This document shows positions 17,900 through 27,034 of a DNA stretch of 64,000 nucleotides, piece after piece. The DNA is from Melioribacteraceae bacterium (GTDB lineage Bacteria; Bacteroidota; Ignavibacteria; Ignavibacteriales; Melioribacteraceae), in NCBI GenBank assembly GCA_019638015.1, contig JAHBUP010000001.1:1334424-1398423 (forward strand). The letters run 5' to 3'. The translations under genes were made by a program, and so were the position numbers. Position 1 is the stretch's first letter. Every line of letters begins with the position of its first letter. The notes under the pieces were generated by a model that was not told the DNA's origin, searched no databases, and worked only from the letters and a program-made list of their open reading frames with translations.

Positions 17900-18766
17900 T
17901 TGAAAAAAGAAAAGAACATAGTGATGGATTTGGGGGAGCGGGGCAAATATAATCCCAACAATAAACTAAATGATCTCACTGGTAAAGAATGGCTCAAATT
18001 TACTAAAAGCTGGTTCATTCTACGTCCGCCAAAAAGAAAAAATGAGGAACTGCTCCATCCCGCTAAATTTCCGGAAAATCTTGTGAAAGATTTTATCACC
18101 TTTTTTACTAAAAAGGGAGCTTGGATTTTAGATCCATTTATGGGAACTGGAAGTACTCTTTTAGCGGCTAATAATGTTAATAGAAACTGCGTTGGCATTG
18201 AGTTGTCCAAAAAATATTTTGCTACAACAATAAAAAGGGTTGAAAAATTAGATAGCAAAAACAAAATTATTCCACTTTCTGGCAACTCCCTAAATTTAGA
18301 TGCTGTATTAAAGAATAATGATCTTTCATCAATTAATTTTGATTATGTGATAACATCTCCCCCTTATTGGAATCAATTAAGAAGAAGTTCGATAAGGCAA
18401 AAGGAACGCAATGAAAAAGGGCTTGATACCAGCTACTCTAATAATGCTGATGACTTAGGAAATATTGAGGATTATGATTCATTTCTTGAGATGCAAGCCA
18501 AAGTATTTGATAAAGTTTTTGAGTACACAAAAGTCGGCTCCTATTTAACCATCATAACTAACAATGTATATTTTTCTGGCAAATTATATCCGTTAGCGTT
18601 TGATACGGCTTCATCATTAACAAAGAGAAATAAAAAAAGCTGGGTACTAAAAGATGAGAGAATTTGGCTGCAGGATGATAAAAAGTTAATTGCATTGGGG
18701 GTTAATAGCGCTTGGGTTGGAAACAGACATCACCAATATTGTTTGATTTTTAGAAAGGAATCATGA
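17900..18766 (+). CDS. Orphan DNA (N4-cytosine/N6-adenine) methyltransferase
   Basis: 288 residues from a TTG at 17900. Motif X (HPAKFPENLVKDFI, 53-66) and the AdoMet-binding motif I (DPFMGTGST, 78-86) come before the catalytic motif IV (SPPYW, 153-157). The order X-I-IV with a short gap points to a gamma-like arrangement, with target recognition presumably in the last 120 residues. SPPY is most common in m4C enzymes but does not exclude m6A. No restriction endonuclease or specificity subunit is adjacent. Its TGA overlaps the xseA ATG (ATGA), so the two are translationally coupled. Confidence 0.85.
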   Translation: MKKEKNIVMDLGERGKYNPNNKLNDLTGKEWLKFTKSWFILRPPKRKNEELLHPAKFPENLVKDFITFFTKKGAWILDPFMGTGSTLLAANNVNRNCVGIELSKKYFATTIKRVEKLDSKNKIIPLSGNSLNLDAVLKNNDLSSINFDYVITSPPYWNQLRRSSIRQKERNEKGLDTSYSNNADDLGNIEDYDSFLEMQAKVFDKVFEYTKVGSYLTIITNNVYFSGKLYPLAFDTASSLTKRNKKSWVLKDERIWLQDDKKLIALGVNSAWVGNRHHQYCLIFRKES

Positions 18767-19941
18767 GCGATAAAATTTTAACAATCACTGAAATTACTTC
18801 TCAAATTAAATTCACACTTGAGGAAAAGTTTGATGACCTGGTTTTAATTGGAGAGATTTCAAATTTCAAAGCGCATGTGTCGGGTCATTGGTACTTTACC
18901 CTAAAGGATTCAACAGCCCAAATCAGTGCGACAATGTGGCGTGGTGTTAATAATTATGTTTACTTCACACCGCAAGATGGTATGAAAGTAATTGTAACCG
19001 GAAAAGTTTCGGTTTACGCTCCAAGAGGTTCATATCAAATTGATGTAAGAAGCATGAAACCAGCTGGAGTTGGAGAACTACAGGCGGCATTCGAGAAATT
19101 GAAACAGAAACTCTCATCGGAAGGATTATTTGATGAAAAATATAAAAAAGGAATTCCTCAACTCCCCGCAAAAATTGGAATTGTAACATCGAGAGATGGC
19201 GCGGCTTTTCAAGATATGAAAAGTATCGCTCAGCGAAGATTTCCTCTTACCGAATTTGTGCTTGCTTCTTGCAAGGTACAAGGGGATGGAGCGGCCAATG
19301 AAATTGCTAACGCTATCAATGACTTAAATAAACTTGATGATATTGATTTGATAATTGTAGGAAGGGGAGGCGGTTCTCTGGAGGATCTTTGGGCGTTTAA
19401 TGAAGAGGTTGTTGCTCGTGCAATTTTCAAGTCGGATATTCCTATTATTAGCGCGGTAGGACATGAAATTGATTTTACGATTTCCGACTTTGTAGCTGAT
19501 TTGCGAGCTCCAACTCCATCCGCCGCCATTGAACTTGCTACTCCCGATATGCAAAATTTAATGGATTGGCTCTCAAATTTATCAGATAATTTTTATCAAA
19601 ATTTGGTTGATAAATTATCCGATAATTTTTCAAATTTACGCCAGTTAATATTTTCTTATGGTTTTCGCAGACCATTGGATAATCTAAACACAAAATCGCA
19701 ACAGTTAGACAATTTATTATATCGTGTCGAGAATAATTGTGAAAGTAAACTTAAATTTCATAAAAGTAGTTTAGAACTTATATGGGCAAGACTTGAATCT
19801 CACAACATTGAGAAAGTACTGCAAAAGGGATTTGCATTAATTCAGCAGAATGGAAGATTTGTGAAGAGAAAAGAGGTTCTCGATTCAAATTCAGAGATTA
19901 AAATAAAATTTATTGATGGAGATGTGATTATAAATGGCTAA
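18763..19941 (+). CDS. xseA: Exodeoxyribonuclease VII large subunit
   Basis: 392 residues, slightly short for XseA. The N-terminal OB fold (about 1-100; LIGEISNFKAHVSGHWYFTLKD) is followed by the catalytic domain with VTSRDGAAFQDM, IIVGRGGGSLEDLWAFNEE and ISAVGHEIDFTISDFVADLRAPTPSAA. A coiled-coil arm (about 265-350) and the conserved 'VLQKGFALI' C-terminus complete it. With XseB it degrades single-stranded DNA. The ATG overlaps the methyltransferase stop; the 3' end overlaps xseB by 8 bases. Confidence 0.96.
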   Translation: MSDKILTITEITSQIKFTLEEKFDDLVLIGEISNFKAHVSGHWYFTLKDSTAQISATMWRGVNNYVYFTPQDGMKVIVTGKVSVYAPRGSYQIDVRSMKPAGVGELQAAFEKLKQKLSSEGLFDEKYKKGIPQLPAKIGIVTSRDGAAFQDMKSIAQRRFPLTEFVLASCKVQGDGAANEIANAINDLNKLDDIDLIIVGRGGGSLEDLWAFNEEVVARAIFKSDIPIISAVGHEIDFTISDFVADLRAPTPSAAIELATPDMQNLMDWLSNLSDNFYQNLVDKLSDNFSNLRQLIFSYGFRRPLDNLNTKSQQLDNLLYRVENNCESKLKFHKSSLELIWARLESHNIEKVLQKGFALIQQNGRFVKRKEVLDSNSEIKIKFIDGDVIING

Positions 19942-20155
19942 AAAGAAAGAAAATAATTTTGAGGAAAATGTTAACCGACTTCAGGAAATTTCTGATCTTC
20001 TCGAGAACCCGGAAACCGGACTTGAAGATTCTATTAAATTATATGAAGAAGGAATTAATTTGGCAAAAATTTGTTACGATACTTTAAAGAGTGCGGAGCT
20101 TAAAATTACAGAATTAAAGCAGACGCTTGAAACAAAAATTAATTTTAACGAATAG
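19934..20155 (+). CDS. xseB: Exodeoxyribonuclease VII small subunit
   Basis: 73 residues. The family pattern FEENVNRLQEISDLLENPETGLEDSIKLYEEG is clear, forming the helical hairpin that binds the XseA coiled-coil arm. It overlaps xseA by 8 bases and is followed by dxs 8 bases later. Confidence 0.94.
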   Translation: MAKKKENNFEENVNRLQEISDLLENPETGLEDSIKLYEEGINLAKICYDTLKSAELKITELKQTLETKINFNE

Positions 20156-20163
20156 GATTTTTA

Positions 20164-22080
20164 ATGATTGATAAATCAAAATATGAATTGCTGTTTAAAG
20201 TCGATTCTCCTGCCGATATTAAGAATTATTCTATACATGAATTGAAAACGCTCTGCTCCGAAATTCGAGAATATTTGGTGGATGTTATTTCACAAACCGG
20301 CGGTCATTTTGGAGGCGGTCTTGGTACAGTAGAGTTAACTGTAGCGCTCCATCATGTCTTTAATACTCCTAATGATTTAATTGTTTGGGATACTGGTCAT
20401 CAAGCGTATCCCCATAAAATTATCACAGGGAGAAGAGATCAGCTAAATACAATTCGTCAATTAAATGGCCTTAGTGGCTTCCTGAAACGAAATGAAAGTG
20501 ATTACGATGCTTTTGGTGCGGGACACGCGTCAACCTCAATTTCTGCCGCACTAGGTATGGCCGCAGCAAGGGATATTCAAAAATCTCTCAAAAAGGTAAT
20601 TGCAGTTATTGGCGATGGCGCAATGACGGGCGGTATGGCTTACGAAGCAATGAATAATTCTGGTGTACTTAAAAGCGATTTGATTGTTGTACTCAATGAT
20701 AACAATATGTCCATTTCCCAAAATGTTTGGCAAATCTCCAATTATTTTAATGAGATGATTGCTCATCCTGAGTACAATAAATTTAAAGGCGCAATTTGGG
20801 ATTTAACAGGTAAACTTGACCAATTTGGAGATAGATTGAGAAAAGTTGCCGCTCGTCTTGAAACTGGTATAAAAGCTGTTATAACGCCGGGTATGCTTTT
20901 CGAAGCGCTCGGATTCCGATACTTTGGTCCTATAAATGGCCACAACTTAAATCAATTAGTGAAAATATTTAATCATATTAAAAATTTGAATGGTCCAATT
21001 TTAGTTCACACTCTAACTGAAAAAGGAAAAGGATACAAACCGGCTGAGGGACATGTTCAAAGATTGCATGCCTCAACACCATTTGATAAACATACCGGGC
21101 AAGCAATAAAGAAACCGGGGGCAGCCGAAGCTTATACTGCAATATTTGGTAAAGCTTTAGTGGAAATTGCAAAGCAAGATGAAAGAGTGGTTGGGGTAAC
21201 CGCGGCAATGCCCGATGGAACTGGTATGGATTATATGCAAAAAAATATTCCTGGTAGATATTTTGATGTTGGAATTGCAGAAGAGCACGCAATAACATTT
21301 GCGGCCGGCATGGCTACTCAGGGAATAATTCCGGTAGTGGCAATATATTCTACTTTTATGCAGAGAGCCATTGACCAAATAATTCATGATGTGGCACTCC
21401 AAAAACTTCATGTTGTTTTTGTATTAGATAGGGCGGGATTAGTAGGTGCCGATGGACCTACTCATCACGGTTCATTCGATTTATCTTATCTCCGATACAT
21501 CCCTGGTATTGTTTTAATGGCTCCCAAAGATGAAGCTGAACTTCGGGATATGCTTTTCACCGCTGTTAAATATGAAAAAGGACCAGTGGTAATAAGGTAC
21601 CCGCGCGGTTCAGCTATTGGTGTAAAACTTAACGAAAACTTTACATCAATTGATCTGGGAAAATCGGAAATTATCAAGTCTGGAAATTCTGTTGCTCTAC
21701 TTGCGGTTGGCAATATGGTTGAATACTCTAAAACTGCGTCAAAAATTCTTGAAAAAGAGGGTATCGAGTGCGAAATAATTAATATGAGATTTATTAAACC
21801 GCTGGATTTACAGAGATTGGATGAAGTTGCTAGTAGATTTGAAAAAATTGTTACTCTGGAAGAAAATTCAATTATTGGAGGTTTTGGTTCGGCGGTTGTT
21901 GAATACTTTGCGGATAAAAATTATAAAAATGATATTATTAGAGTTGGACTGCCAGATAATTTTGTGGATCATGGTACACAAGAGGAATTGCACAGAATTT
22001 TGGGCATCGATCCGGAAGGAATTGCTGAACGGGTAAAGGTTTTTATGCAAAACAGTATTAATAATGGAGTATTAGTTTGA
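20164..22080 (+). CDS. dxs: 1-deoxy-D-xylulose-5-phosphate synthase
   Basis: 638 residues, full length. DXS condenses pyruvate and glyceraldehyde 3-phosphate using thiamine diphosphate, the first step of the MEP isoprenoid route. Visible features are the GHFGGGLGTVELTVALHHVF N-terminus, the ThDP motif GDGAMTGGMAYEAMNNSG (about 155), the transketolase-like pyrimidine-binding domain with FDVGIAEEHAITFAAGMA (about 365), and the C-terminal transketolase domain. It starts 8 bases after xseB and its stop is overlapped by the next start. Confidence 0.97.
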   Translation: MIDKSKYELLFKVDSPADIKNYSIHELKTLCSEIREYLVDVISQTGGHFGGGLGTVELTVALHHVFNTPNDLIVWDTGHQAYPHKIITGRRDQLNTIRQLNGLSGFLKRNESDYDAFGAGHASTSISAALGMAAARDIQKSLKKVIAVIGDGAMTGGMAYEAMNNSGVLKSDLIVVLNDNNMSISQNVWQISNYFNEMIAHPEYNKFKGAIWDLTGKLDQFGDRLRKVAARLETGIKAVITPGMLFEALGFRYFGPINGHNLNQLVKIFNHIKNLNGPILVHTLTEKGKGYKPAEGHVQRLHASTPFDKHTGQAIKKPGAAEAYTAIFGKALVEIAKQDERVVGVTAAMPDGTGMDYMQKNIPGRYFDVGIAEEHAITFAAGMATQGIIPVVAIYSTFMQRAIDQIIHDVALQKLHVVFVLDRAGLVGADGPTHHGSFDLSYLRYIPGIVLMAPKDEAELRDMLFTAVKYEKGPVVIRYPRGSAIGVKLNENFTSIDLGKSEIIKSGNSVALLAVGNMVEYSKTASKILEKEGIECEIINMRFIKPLDLQRLDEVASRFEKIVTLEENSIIGGFGSAVVEYFADKNYKNDIIRVGLPDNFVDHGTQEELHRILGIDPEGIAERVKVFMQNSINNGVLV

Positions 22081-23081
22081 GCGATAGAACTAAAATTGGA
22101 TTGGTTGGGCTAGGGGGAATTGCTCAACTTGTTCATCTGCCAATTCTAACTAAATTGCCTAATGTTCAAATAGTTGCGGTTTCTGAGATTAATAAAAACC
22201 GTCTCATTTCAGTATCCGATAAATTTGATATTTCCAATCGCTACGAAGACTATAAGCAAATGCTAGCCTCAGAAGAATTGGATGCGGTAATTATTGCAAC
22301 CCCTACCAATACTCATAAAGATATTGCACTAAATTGCCTTGCAGCAGAGAAACATCTTTTGATTGAGAAACCAGTTTCAGTAAATCATTTAGAAGCTGCT
22401 CAAATAATTAAAGCTGCAGATAAAGCCAAGAAAAAAGTAATGGTAGGGATGAATTTGAGATTCCGCCCCGATTCGATGCTAATGAAAAGTTTAGCCAATA
22501 GCGGCGAGCTCGGAAATATTTTTTATGTGAGATGCGGTTGGCTTCGCAAACAAAGCAGCGAGGAAAAATGGTTCTTGAATAAGGAGAAATCGGGGGGAGG
22601 CGTAATCTCTGATCTTGGAATTCTCGTACTCGATTTGGCACTCTGGTTTTATGGTCATCAAAAAGTAAAAAGTATATCTGTTCAAAAGTTTTCACATCAA
22701 ACCAAAAAAGTTGAAGATTCCGCAGTTGGACTGCTACGCATGGAGACGGATGAAGTAATTAATTTTGAGGTAAGCTGGGGACTTCATTCAGAAGCGGATA
22801 CATTCAAAATGACTATTTATGGCACAAAGGGTACTGCTCATCTAAACCCGCTTCGGGCTTATAGGAGAATGGAATCGGGAAGAATTGATTATACACTATC
22901 TGGTTCTGCTAATTCTGTAAATTTATTCAAGAAATCTTATGAAAATGAATTAAAGCACTTTATATCAGCAATTAGAGAAAATAGCCCTATTATTTCAACC
23001 ATAGAAGAATCATACTCTATGATGAAATTGCTAGCTTCCGTTTATAAATCTGCCGAATTAAAAAAAGAGGTAATTATATAA
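22077..23081 (+). CDS. Gfo/Idh/MocA family NAD(P)-dependent oxidoreductase
   Basis: 334 residues from a TTG at 22077 that overlaps the dxs stop. The N-terminal Rossmann domain has GLVGLGGIAQLVHLP (6-20) and the family motif IEKPVSVN (about 98-105). The C-terminal alpha/beta domain has the GGGVISDLGILVLDLALWF segment where the conserved histidine is often found; here the motif reads D-L-G-I-L-V-L-D. These enzymes act on sugars and other hydroxy compounds; the substrate is not predictable. The response regulator starts one base after the stop. Confidence 0.85.
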   Translation: MSDRTKIGLVGLGGIAQLVHLPILTKLPNVQIVAVSEINKNRLISVSDKFDISNRYEDYKQMLASEELDAVIIATPTNTHKDIALNCLAAEKHLLIEKPVSVNHLEAAQIIKAADKAKKKVMVGMNLRFRPDSMLMKSLANSGELGNIFYVRCGWLRKQSSEEKWFLNKEKSGGGVISDLGILVLDLALWFYGHQKVKSISVQKFSHQTKKVEDSAVGLLRMETDEVINFEVSWGLHSEADTFKMTIYGTKGTAHLNPLRAYRRMESGRIDYTLSGSANSVNLFKKSYENELKHFISAIRENSPIISTIEESYSMMKLLASVYKSAELKKEVII

Positions 23082-23082
23082 A

Positions 23083-23769
23083 ATGAAGTATAAAATATTA
23101 TTAGCTGATGATGAAAAAGATATAGTTGAATTTCTAAAGTATAATTTGGAAGAAGAGGGTTTTAATGTGATAACCGCATATGACGGTAAGGAAGCGCTCG
23201 AAAAACTTTCTCAAAAACCGGATTTAATTTTGTTAGATATTATGATGCCCAGAATGGATGGGTATGAAGTATGTTCAAAAATTAGAGCAATGAATGAATT
23301 TAATAATGTACCAATAATATTTTTAACCGCTAAAGTGGCTGAGATTGATGAGGTTCATGGTCTTAATATTGGAGCTAATGATTTTATTAAAAAACCAATT
23401 TCGCCAAAAACTTTAATTGCCCGCCTGAAAGCTAATCTTAGAAAGAAAGAGTCTGAATCTCCCGAACCGGAAGTAATAAGCATTAGTATCGGCCCTCTTG
23501 AAATTAACCGTGAAAAATATACTGTTGAATTAAATGGTAAATCAATTGTGCTACCAAAAAAGGAATTTGAGATACTCTCATTTCTATCATCCAATCCCGG
23601 GAAAGTATTCCCTCGTGAAAAAATTTTGGGAGAGATTTGGGGAGACGATATTTTTGTTGTTGAACGAACAATTGATGTACATGTCAGAAAGATCCGTGAA
23701 AAATTAGGTAAATATTCCGATCTAATCGAAACTATAAAAGGTGTTGGTTACCGGTTCAAAGATGTTTAA
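23083..23769 (+). CDS. OmpR/PhoB-type response regulator
   Basis: 228 residues. The receiver domain (1-120) has the acidic pair Asp10/Glu11, phosphoacceptor Asp52 in LILLDIMMPRMDG, and the conserved Thr and Lys. The winged-helix DNA-binding domain (about 130-228) has LPKKEFEILSFLSSNPGKVF and RTIDVHVRKIREKLG. It overlaps its probable kinase by 8 bases. Similarity is highest to PhoB-like regulators, but no pst or pho genes are close by. Confidence 0.93.
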   Translation: MKYKILLADDEKDIVEFLKYNLEEEGFNVITAYDGKEALEKLSQKPDLILLDIMMPRMDGYEVCSKIRAMNEFNNVPIIFLTAKVAEIDEVHGLNIGANDFIKKPISPKTLIARLKANLRKKESESPEPEVISISIGPLEINREKYTVELNGKSIVLPKKEFEILSFLSSNPGKVFPREKILGEIWGDDIFVVERTIDVHVRKIREKLGKYSDLIETIKGVGYRFKDV

Positions 23770-24793
23770 AAAAATAAAAGAAAATTATTACAGCGCGCGA
23801 ATTTTTTCACCGGTAATCTTTTCAATAACCGCACTTTATCTACTTTTAATAATCTCAGTTAGTCTCTTCTCCGAATTTAATTTAATTTTTCTTCTTGTCA
23901 CTTCATTCTTATTTGTGTCATTACTTCAAATTATGATAGGCCGGAAGAGAAAAAATGAGTTGAATGCAATTAAAAATGTGATCTCAAGAATAAGGAAGAA
24001 TGAGATTGAAAAACCAAGTGATATTGAACTTAGCAAGAACCTAGAAGAGTTGGAAGATGAAATACAGGCGATGTTTTTTAGAACACAGAGCGATATTGCT
24101 AATCTTAAAAAATTGGAGCAGGTGAGAACAGAATTTTTAGGGAATGTATCTCATGAGCTCAGAACCCCAATATTTGCGATTCAAGGTTTCATAGAAACTC
24201 TCCTTGATGGGGCAATTAATAACCCAAAAGTGAATATAAATTTTCTGGAAAAGGCCAAAAATCACACACTCAATTTGAATAATTTATTGAATGATCTAAT
24301 TGATATATCGATGATCGAATCGGGGCAGATGAAATTAAGCTATCGATACTTTAATATTTTTGAGTTGATTGATTCCATGGTTCATGAGTTTAAGTCGAAT
24401 GCAGAAAATAAAGGTCTTGAACTGATATTGGACACCTTTGATAGAAATATGCAATTATATGGAGATAAGCAGAGAATCCGGCAGGTGTTGAGCAATCTAT
24501 TGACTAACGCGATTAAATACACCGAAAATGGTTTTGTAAAAGTTGGGGTTGAGGAATTACCTTATTCCGGAAGGGTCTATGTTCAAGATACAGGATTGGG
24601 AATTTCTGAGCATGATCGACCACGAGTGTTTGAGAGATTTTACAGAATAGATAGAGATCGTTCTCGTGAGATGGGTGGAACCGGCTTGGGATTAGCCATT
24701 GTGAAGCATATCCTGGAAGCTCATTCTTCAAAAATTGAGCTAAATAGTAAAATTGGAGTGGGCAGTGAATTCTATTTTTACCTAAAAAAATAG
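23762..24793 (+). CDS. PhoR-like sensor histidine kinase
   Basis: 343 residues from the ATG at 23762; a farther upstream frame start lies inside the regulator. Two closely spaced membrane helices (about 15-37 and 41-59) leave almost no periplasmic loop, so the sensor input is likely membrane-borne or cytoplasmic. The dimerisation helix carries phospho-acceptor His131 in GNVSHELRTP, and the ATPase has the N, G1 (DTGLGIS) and G2 (GGTGLGLAIVKH) boxes. No HAMP or PAS domain is obvious. It partners the regulator just upstream. Confidence 0.92.
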   Translation: MFKKIKENYYSARIFSPVIFSITALYLLLIISVSLFSEFNLIFLLVTSFLFVSLLQIMIGRKRKNELNAIKNVISRIRKNEIEKPSDIELSKNLEELEDEIQAMFFRTQSDIANLKKLEQVRTEFLGNVSHELRTPIFAIQGFIETLLDGAINNPKVNINFLEKAKNHTLNLNNLLNDLIDISMIESGQMKLSYRYFNIFELIDSMVHEFKSNAENKGLELILDTFDRNMQLYGDKQRIRQVLSNLLTNAIKYTENGFVKVGVEELPYSGRVYVQDTGLGISEHDRPRVFERFYRIDRDRSREMGGTGLGLAIVKHILEAHSSKIELNSKIGVGSEFYFYLKK

Positions 24794-24817
24794 AATATGA
24801 GTAAATCGACAATTTTA

Positions 24818-24847
24818 TTGACAATTATATCCTGCAATACCTATATT
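24818..24847 (+). promoter_or_regulatory. Promoter for rplU-rpmA
   Basis: TTGACA at 24818-24823 and TATATT at 24842-24847 are separated by 18 bases, a good match to a housekeeping sigma promoter. The rplU ATG at 24880 is about 33 bases downstream, with GGAGG at 24871-24875. Confidence 0.55.
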
Positions 24848-24879
24848 TACGGCTCAAAATTTGAAGTATTGGAGGATAA

Positions 24880-25188
24880 ATGTTTGCGGTTGTTGATATC
24901 GCCGGGCAACAGTTCAAAGTAATGGAAAACAAGAAGTATTATGTTCCTCGTTTAAAAGCTGAACCCGATAGTAATGTAACTTTTGATTCTGTTCTTTTAT
25001 TAAATAATGATACTACAACTACAATTGGAACACCTTTCGTTCCTAGTGTAAAAGTTGAAGCAAAAGTATTAGAACACCTAAAAGATGATAAAGTGATTGT
25101 TTTTAAGAAAAAAAGAAGAATTTCTTATCGACGTAAAAAAGGTCATAGACAACAATTAACAAGAATAGAAGTTACTAAGATAGCTTAG
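24880..25188 (+). CDS. rplU: 50S ribosomal protein L21
   Basis: 102 residues, full length. It starts [14 protein letters not shown] and ends with the basic [21 protein letters not shown] segment that contacts 23S rRNA. It precedes rpmA by 17 bases, the usual L21-L27 pair. Confidence 0.97.
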   Translation: MFAVVDIAGQQFKVMENKKYYVPRLKAEPDSNVTFDSVLLLNNDTTTTIGTPFVPSVKVEAKVLEHLKDDKVIVFKKKRRISYRRKKGHRQQLTRIEVTKIA

Positions 25189-25205
25189 TAGCGGAGGATT
25201 TTATA

Positions 25206-25466
25206 ATGGCACATAAAAAAGGTCAAGGTTCATCAAAAAACGGTCGTGATAGTAATCCGCAATATTTAGGCGTTAAAGCTTGGGGCGGACAGAAAGTTAC
25301 AGCCGGTTCTATTTTGGTTCGTCAAAAGGGAACAAATTTTCATCCAGGCGAAAATGTAAAATTAGCCGGTGATCATTCTCTTTTTGCTACAATGGATGGT
25401 TTTGTGAAATTTGAAGTTAAAAGAAATAACCGAAAATATATCAGTATTAGTGATACAAAAAATTAA
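25206..25466 (+). CDS. rpmA: 50S ribosomal protein L27
   Basis: 86 residues, preceded by GCGGAGG. The N-terminus is [16 protein letters not shown], the mature form without the cleavable extension found in Firmicutes. The [22 protein letters not shown] segment is highly conserved. A strong terminator follows at 25484. Confidence 0.97.
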   Translation: MAHKKGQGSSKNGRDSNPQYLGVKAWGGQKVTAGSILVRQKGTNFHPGENVKLAGDHSLFATMDGFVKFEVKRNNRKYISISDTKN

Positions 25467-25483
25467 TTAAGTGTTTATAGTTA

Positions 25484-25517
25484 ACAAAAAACCCGCAAAA
25501 GCGGGTTTTTTGTTTTT
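25484..25517. terminator. Bidirectional terminator between rpmA and mdh
   Basis: Thirteen-base perfect inverted repeat (25484-25496 with 25501-25513) around the core AACCCGC-AAAA-GCGGGTT, with T-runs on both strands. It lies between the convergent rpmA and mdh genes and can serve both. Confidence 0.92.
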
Positions 25518-25530
25518 AAATTAAATTATT

Positions 25531-26496
25531 CTAAAATCCTAATCGTTTCATATCTTCAACCAAATCTTTAACAGCTTTAACTGAGTGGTCAAAAGCGGCT
25601 TTCTCTTCTGAATCTAAACCAAAATCAATTATTTTCTCTACACCATTACTACCTAAAATTGCAGGAACTCCAACATAATATCCTTCAACTCCAAATTCCC
25701 CGGTTAAGTATGCGCACGTGGGGAGTATCCTTCTTTCATCGTAAATAATAGCTTCTGCCATCGATACCGCTGATGATGCTGGAGAATAAAAAGCCGAGCC
25801 AGTTTTGAGCAAATTTACTACTTCACCTCCAGCTTGTTTTGTTCGTTCAACCATTGCTTTCATTACTTCTTTGGCTTTTTTAACATCTCCATATTTTCGC
25901 TCCAACAATTCCATTACCGGGATGCCATTCACATTCGCATATCTAACAATTGGTACCATCGTATCACCATGACCACCAAGAACCATTGCATTTACATCTT
26001 TTACTGAAACTCCTAATTCCCACGAAATAAAAGTAGCAAACCTGCTTGAATCGAGTACTCCAGCTTGACCAATTACTCTCTTGTGAGGAAATCCGCTTAC
26101 TTTTTGAAATAATGTTACCATTGCATCTAAAGGATTAGAAATAATAATAACAATAGAGTTTGGTGCATATTCTTTTACATTCTCGGCTACAATCTTCATG
26201 ATATTGGAATTAGTGGTTAGTAGATCATCACGACTCATTCCAGGTTTTCTAGGTAAACCTGCGGTTACAATTACAACATCAGAATTTTTTATGTCAGAAT
26301 AATTGTTGGTTCCAAGCATGTTAACATCAAAACCATCAACACGCGAAGCTTCAACTATATCTAATGTTTTACCTTGAGGTAAATTTTCGACTATATCAAA
26401 TAATACTACATCACCCAATTGCCTAATTGCGATAAGCTGCGCTAAAACACCCCCTATTTGGCCGCCTCCAATTAATGCTATTTTTTTTCTTGCCAT
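25531..26496 (-). CDS. mdh: Malate dehydrogenase (LDH-like type)
   Basis: 321 residues. The Rossmann motif [15 protein letters not shown] (about 7-21) is followed by VVLFDI, whose aspartate favours NAD over NADP. The active-site loop [12 protein letters not shown] has the specificity-determining arginine of malate dehydrogenases, and the catalytic pair is in [11 protein letters not shown] and [11 protein letters not shown]. It reduces oxaloacetate or oxidises malate in the TCA cycle. The ATG at 26494-26496 follows AGGAG. Confidence 0.95.
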   Translation of the reverse strand: MARKKIALIGGGQIGGVLAQLIAIRQLGDVVLFDIVENLPQGKTLDIVEASRVDGFDVNMLGTNNYSDIKNSDVVIVTAGLPRKPGMSRDDLLTTNSNIMKIVAENVKEYAPNSIVIIISNPLDAMVTLFQKVSGFPHKRVIGQAGVLDSSRFATFISWELGVSVKDVNAMVLGGHGDTMVPIVRYANVNGIPVMELLERKYGDVKKAKEVMKAMVERTKQAGGEVVNLLKTGSAFYSPASSAVSMAEAIIYDERRILPTCAYLTGEFGVEGYYVGVPAILGSNGVEKIIDFGLDSEEKAAFDHSVKAVKDLVEDMKRLGF

Positions 26497-26551
26497 TTAT
26501 TCTCCTATAAATTTTAAATAATACCGAATATAATGATGATTAAATATCAAA

Positions 26552-26965
26552 CTACTTTAATGATATTGAAAGAGATACTTCTGTTCCGGAAGGGGTAATA
26601 TTGTAAGTTAGGCCGTCGAGAAAAGATTTCATGATATGAATGCCTCGTCCGCTATCCTTTAAAATATTCTCCAGCTTTGTAGGATCGGGAACTTCATCAA
26701 GTTTAAAACCCTTGCCTTGATCTTTAATTTTTACGAGGAATTCGGAATCGCTGATTACTACCTTTATATTTATCTTTTTTTCTTTATCAAGCCTATTTCC
26801 ATGAGACATTCCATTGGAAGCAGCTTCAGAAAAAGAGAGAGCTAAATTATTGATCTTTTCTTCGGGTACATTATGTGTTTTAGCAATTTCAACTATATAA
26901 TTCTCTAATTCCGGCAGTAATTCCGGATCGCTAATCACATCCCTTTCATAAACTATATGAGACAA
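26552..26965 (-). CDS. RsbW-like ATP-binding protein (anti-sigma kinase family)
   Basis: 137 residues from a TTG at 26965 preceded by GGAGA; a frame open to 27022 lacks a better start. The GHKL ATPase fold has the N box SEAASNGMSHGN, G1 box DQGKGFKLDEV and a final SGRGIHIMK glycine loop. This is the HATPase_c_2 family of serine kinase/anti-sigma factors. No anti-anti-sigma or sigma gene is adjacent, so its target is unknown. It follows the outer-membrane barrel gene and precedes mdh by 55 bases. Confidence 0.8.
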   Translation of the reverse strand: MSHIVYERDVISDPELLPELENYIVEIAKTHNVPEEKINNLALSFSEAASNGMSHGNRLDKEKKINIKVVISDSEFLVKIKDQGKGFKLDEVPDPTKLENILKDSGRGIHIMKSFLDGLTYNITPSGTEVSLSISLK

Positions 26966-27034
26966 GTTTATCTCCGAATATTCATTAAGTATTAAAATAT
27001 AACTACAAAACAATAGTCGCAACTAAAGTGCAAA

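Noticed and set aside
17900..18766. Restriction-modification or phage-defence island around the methyltransferase
   Set aside because: Neighbours are core genes (xseA, xseB, dxs) and an exported protein; no nuclease or toxin is present.
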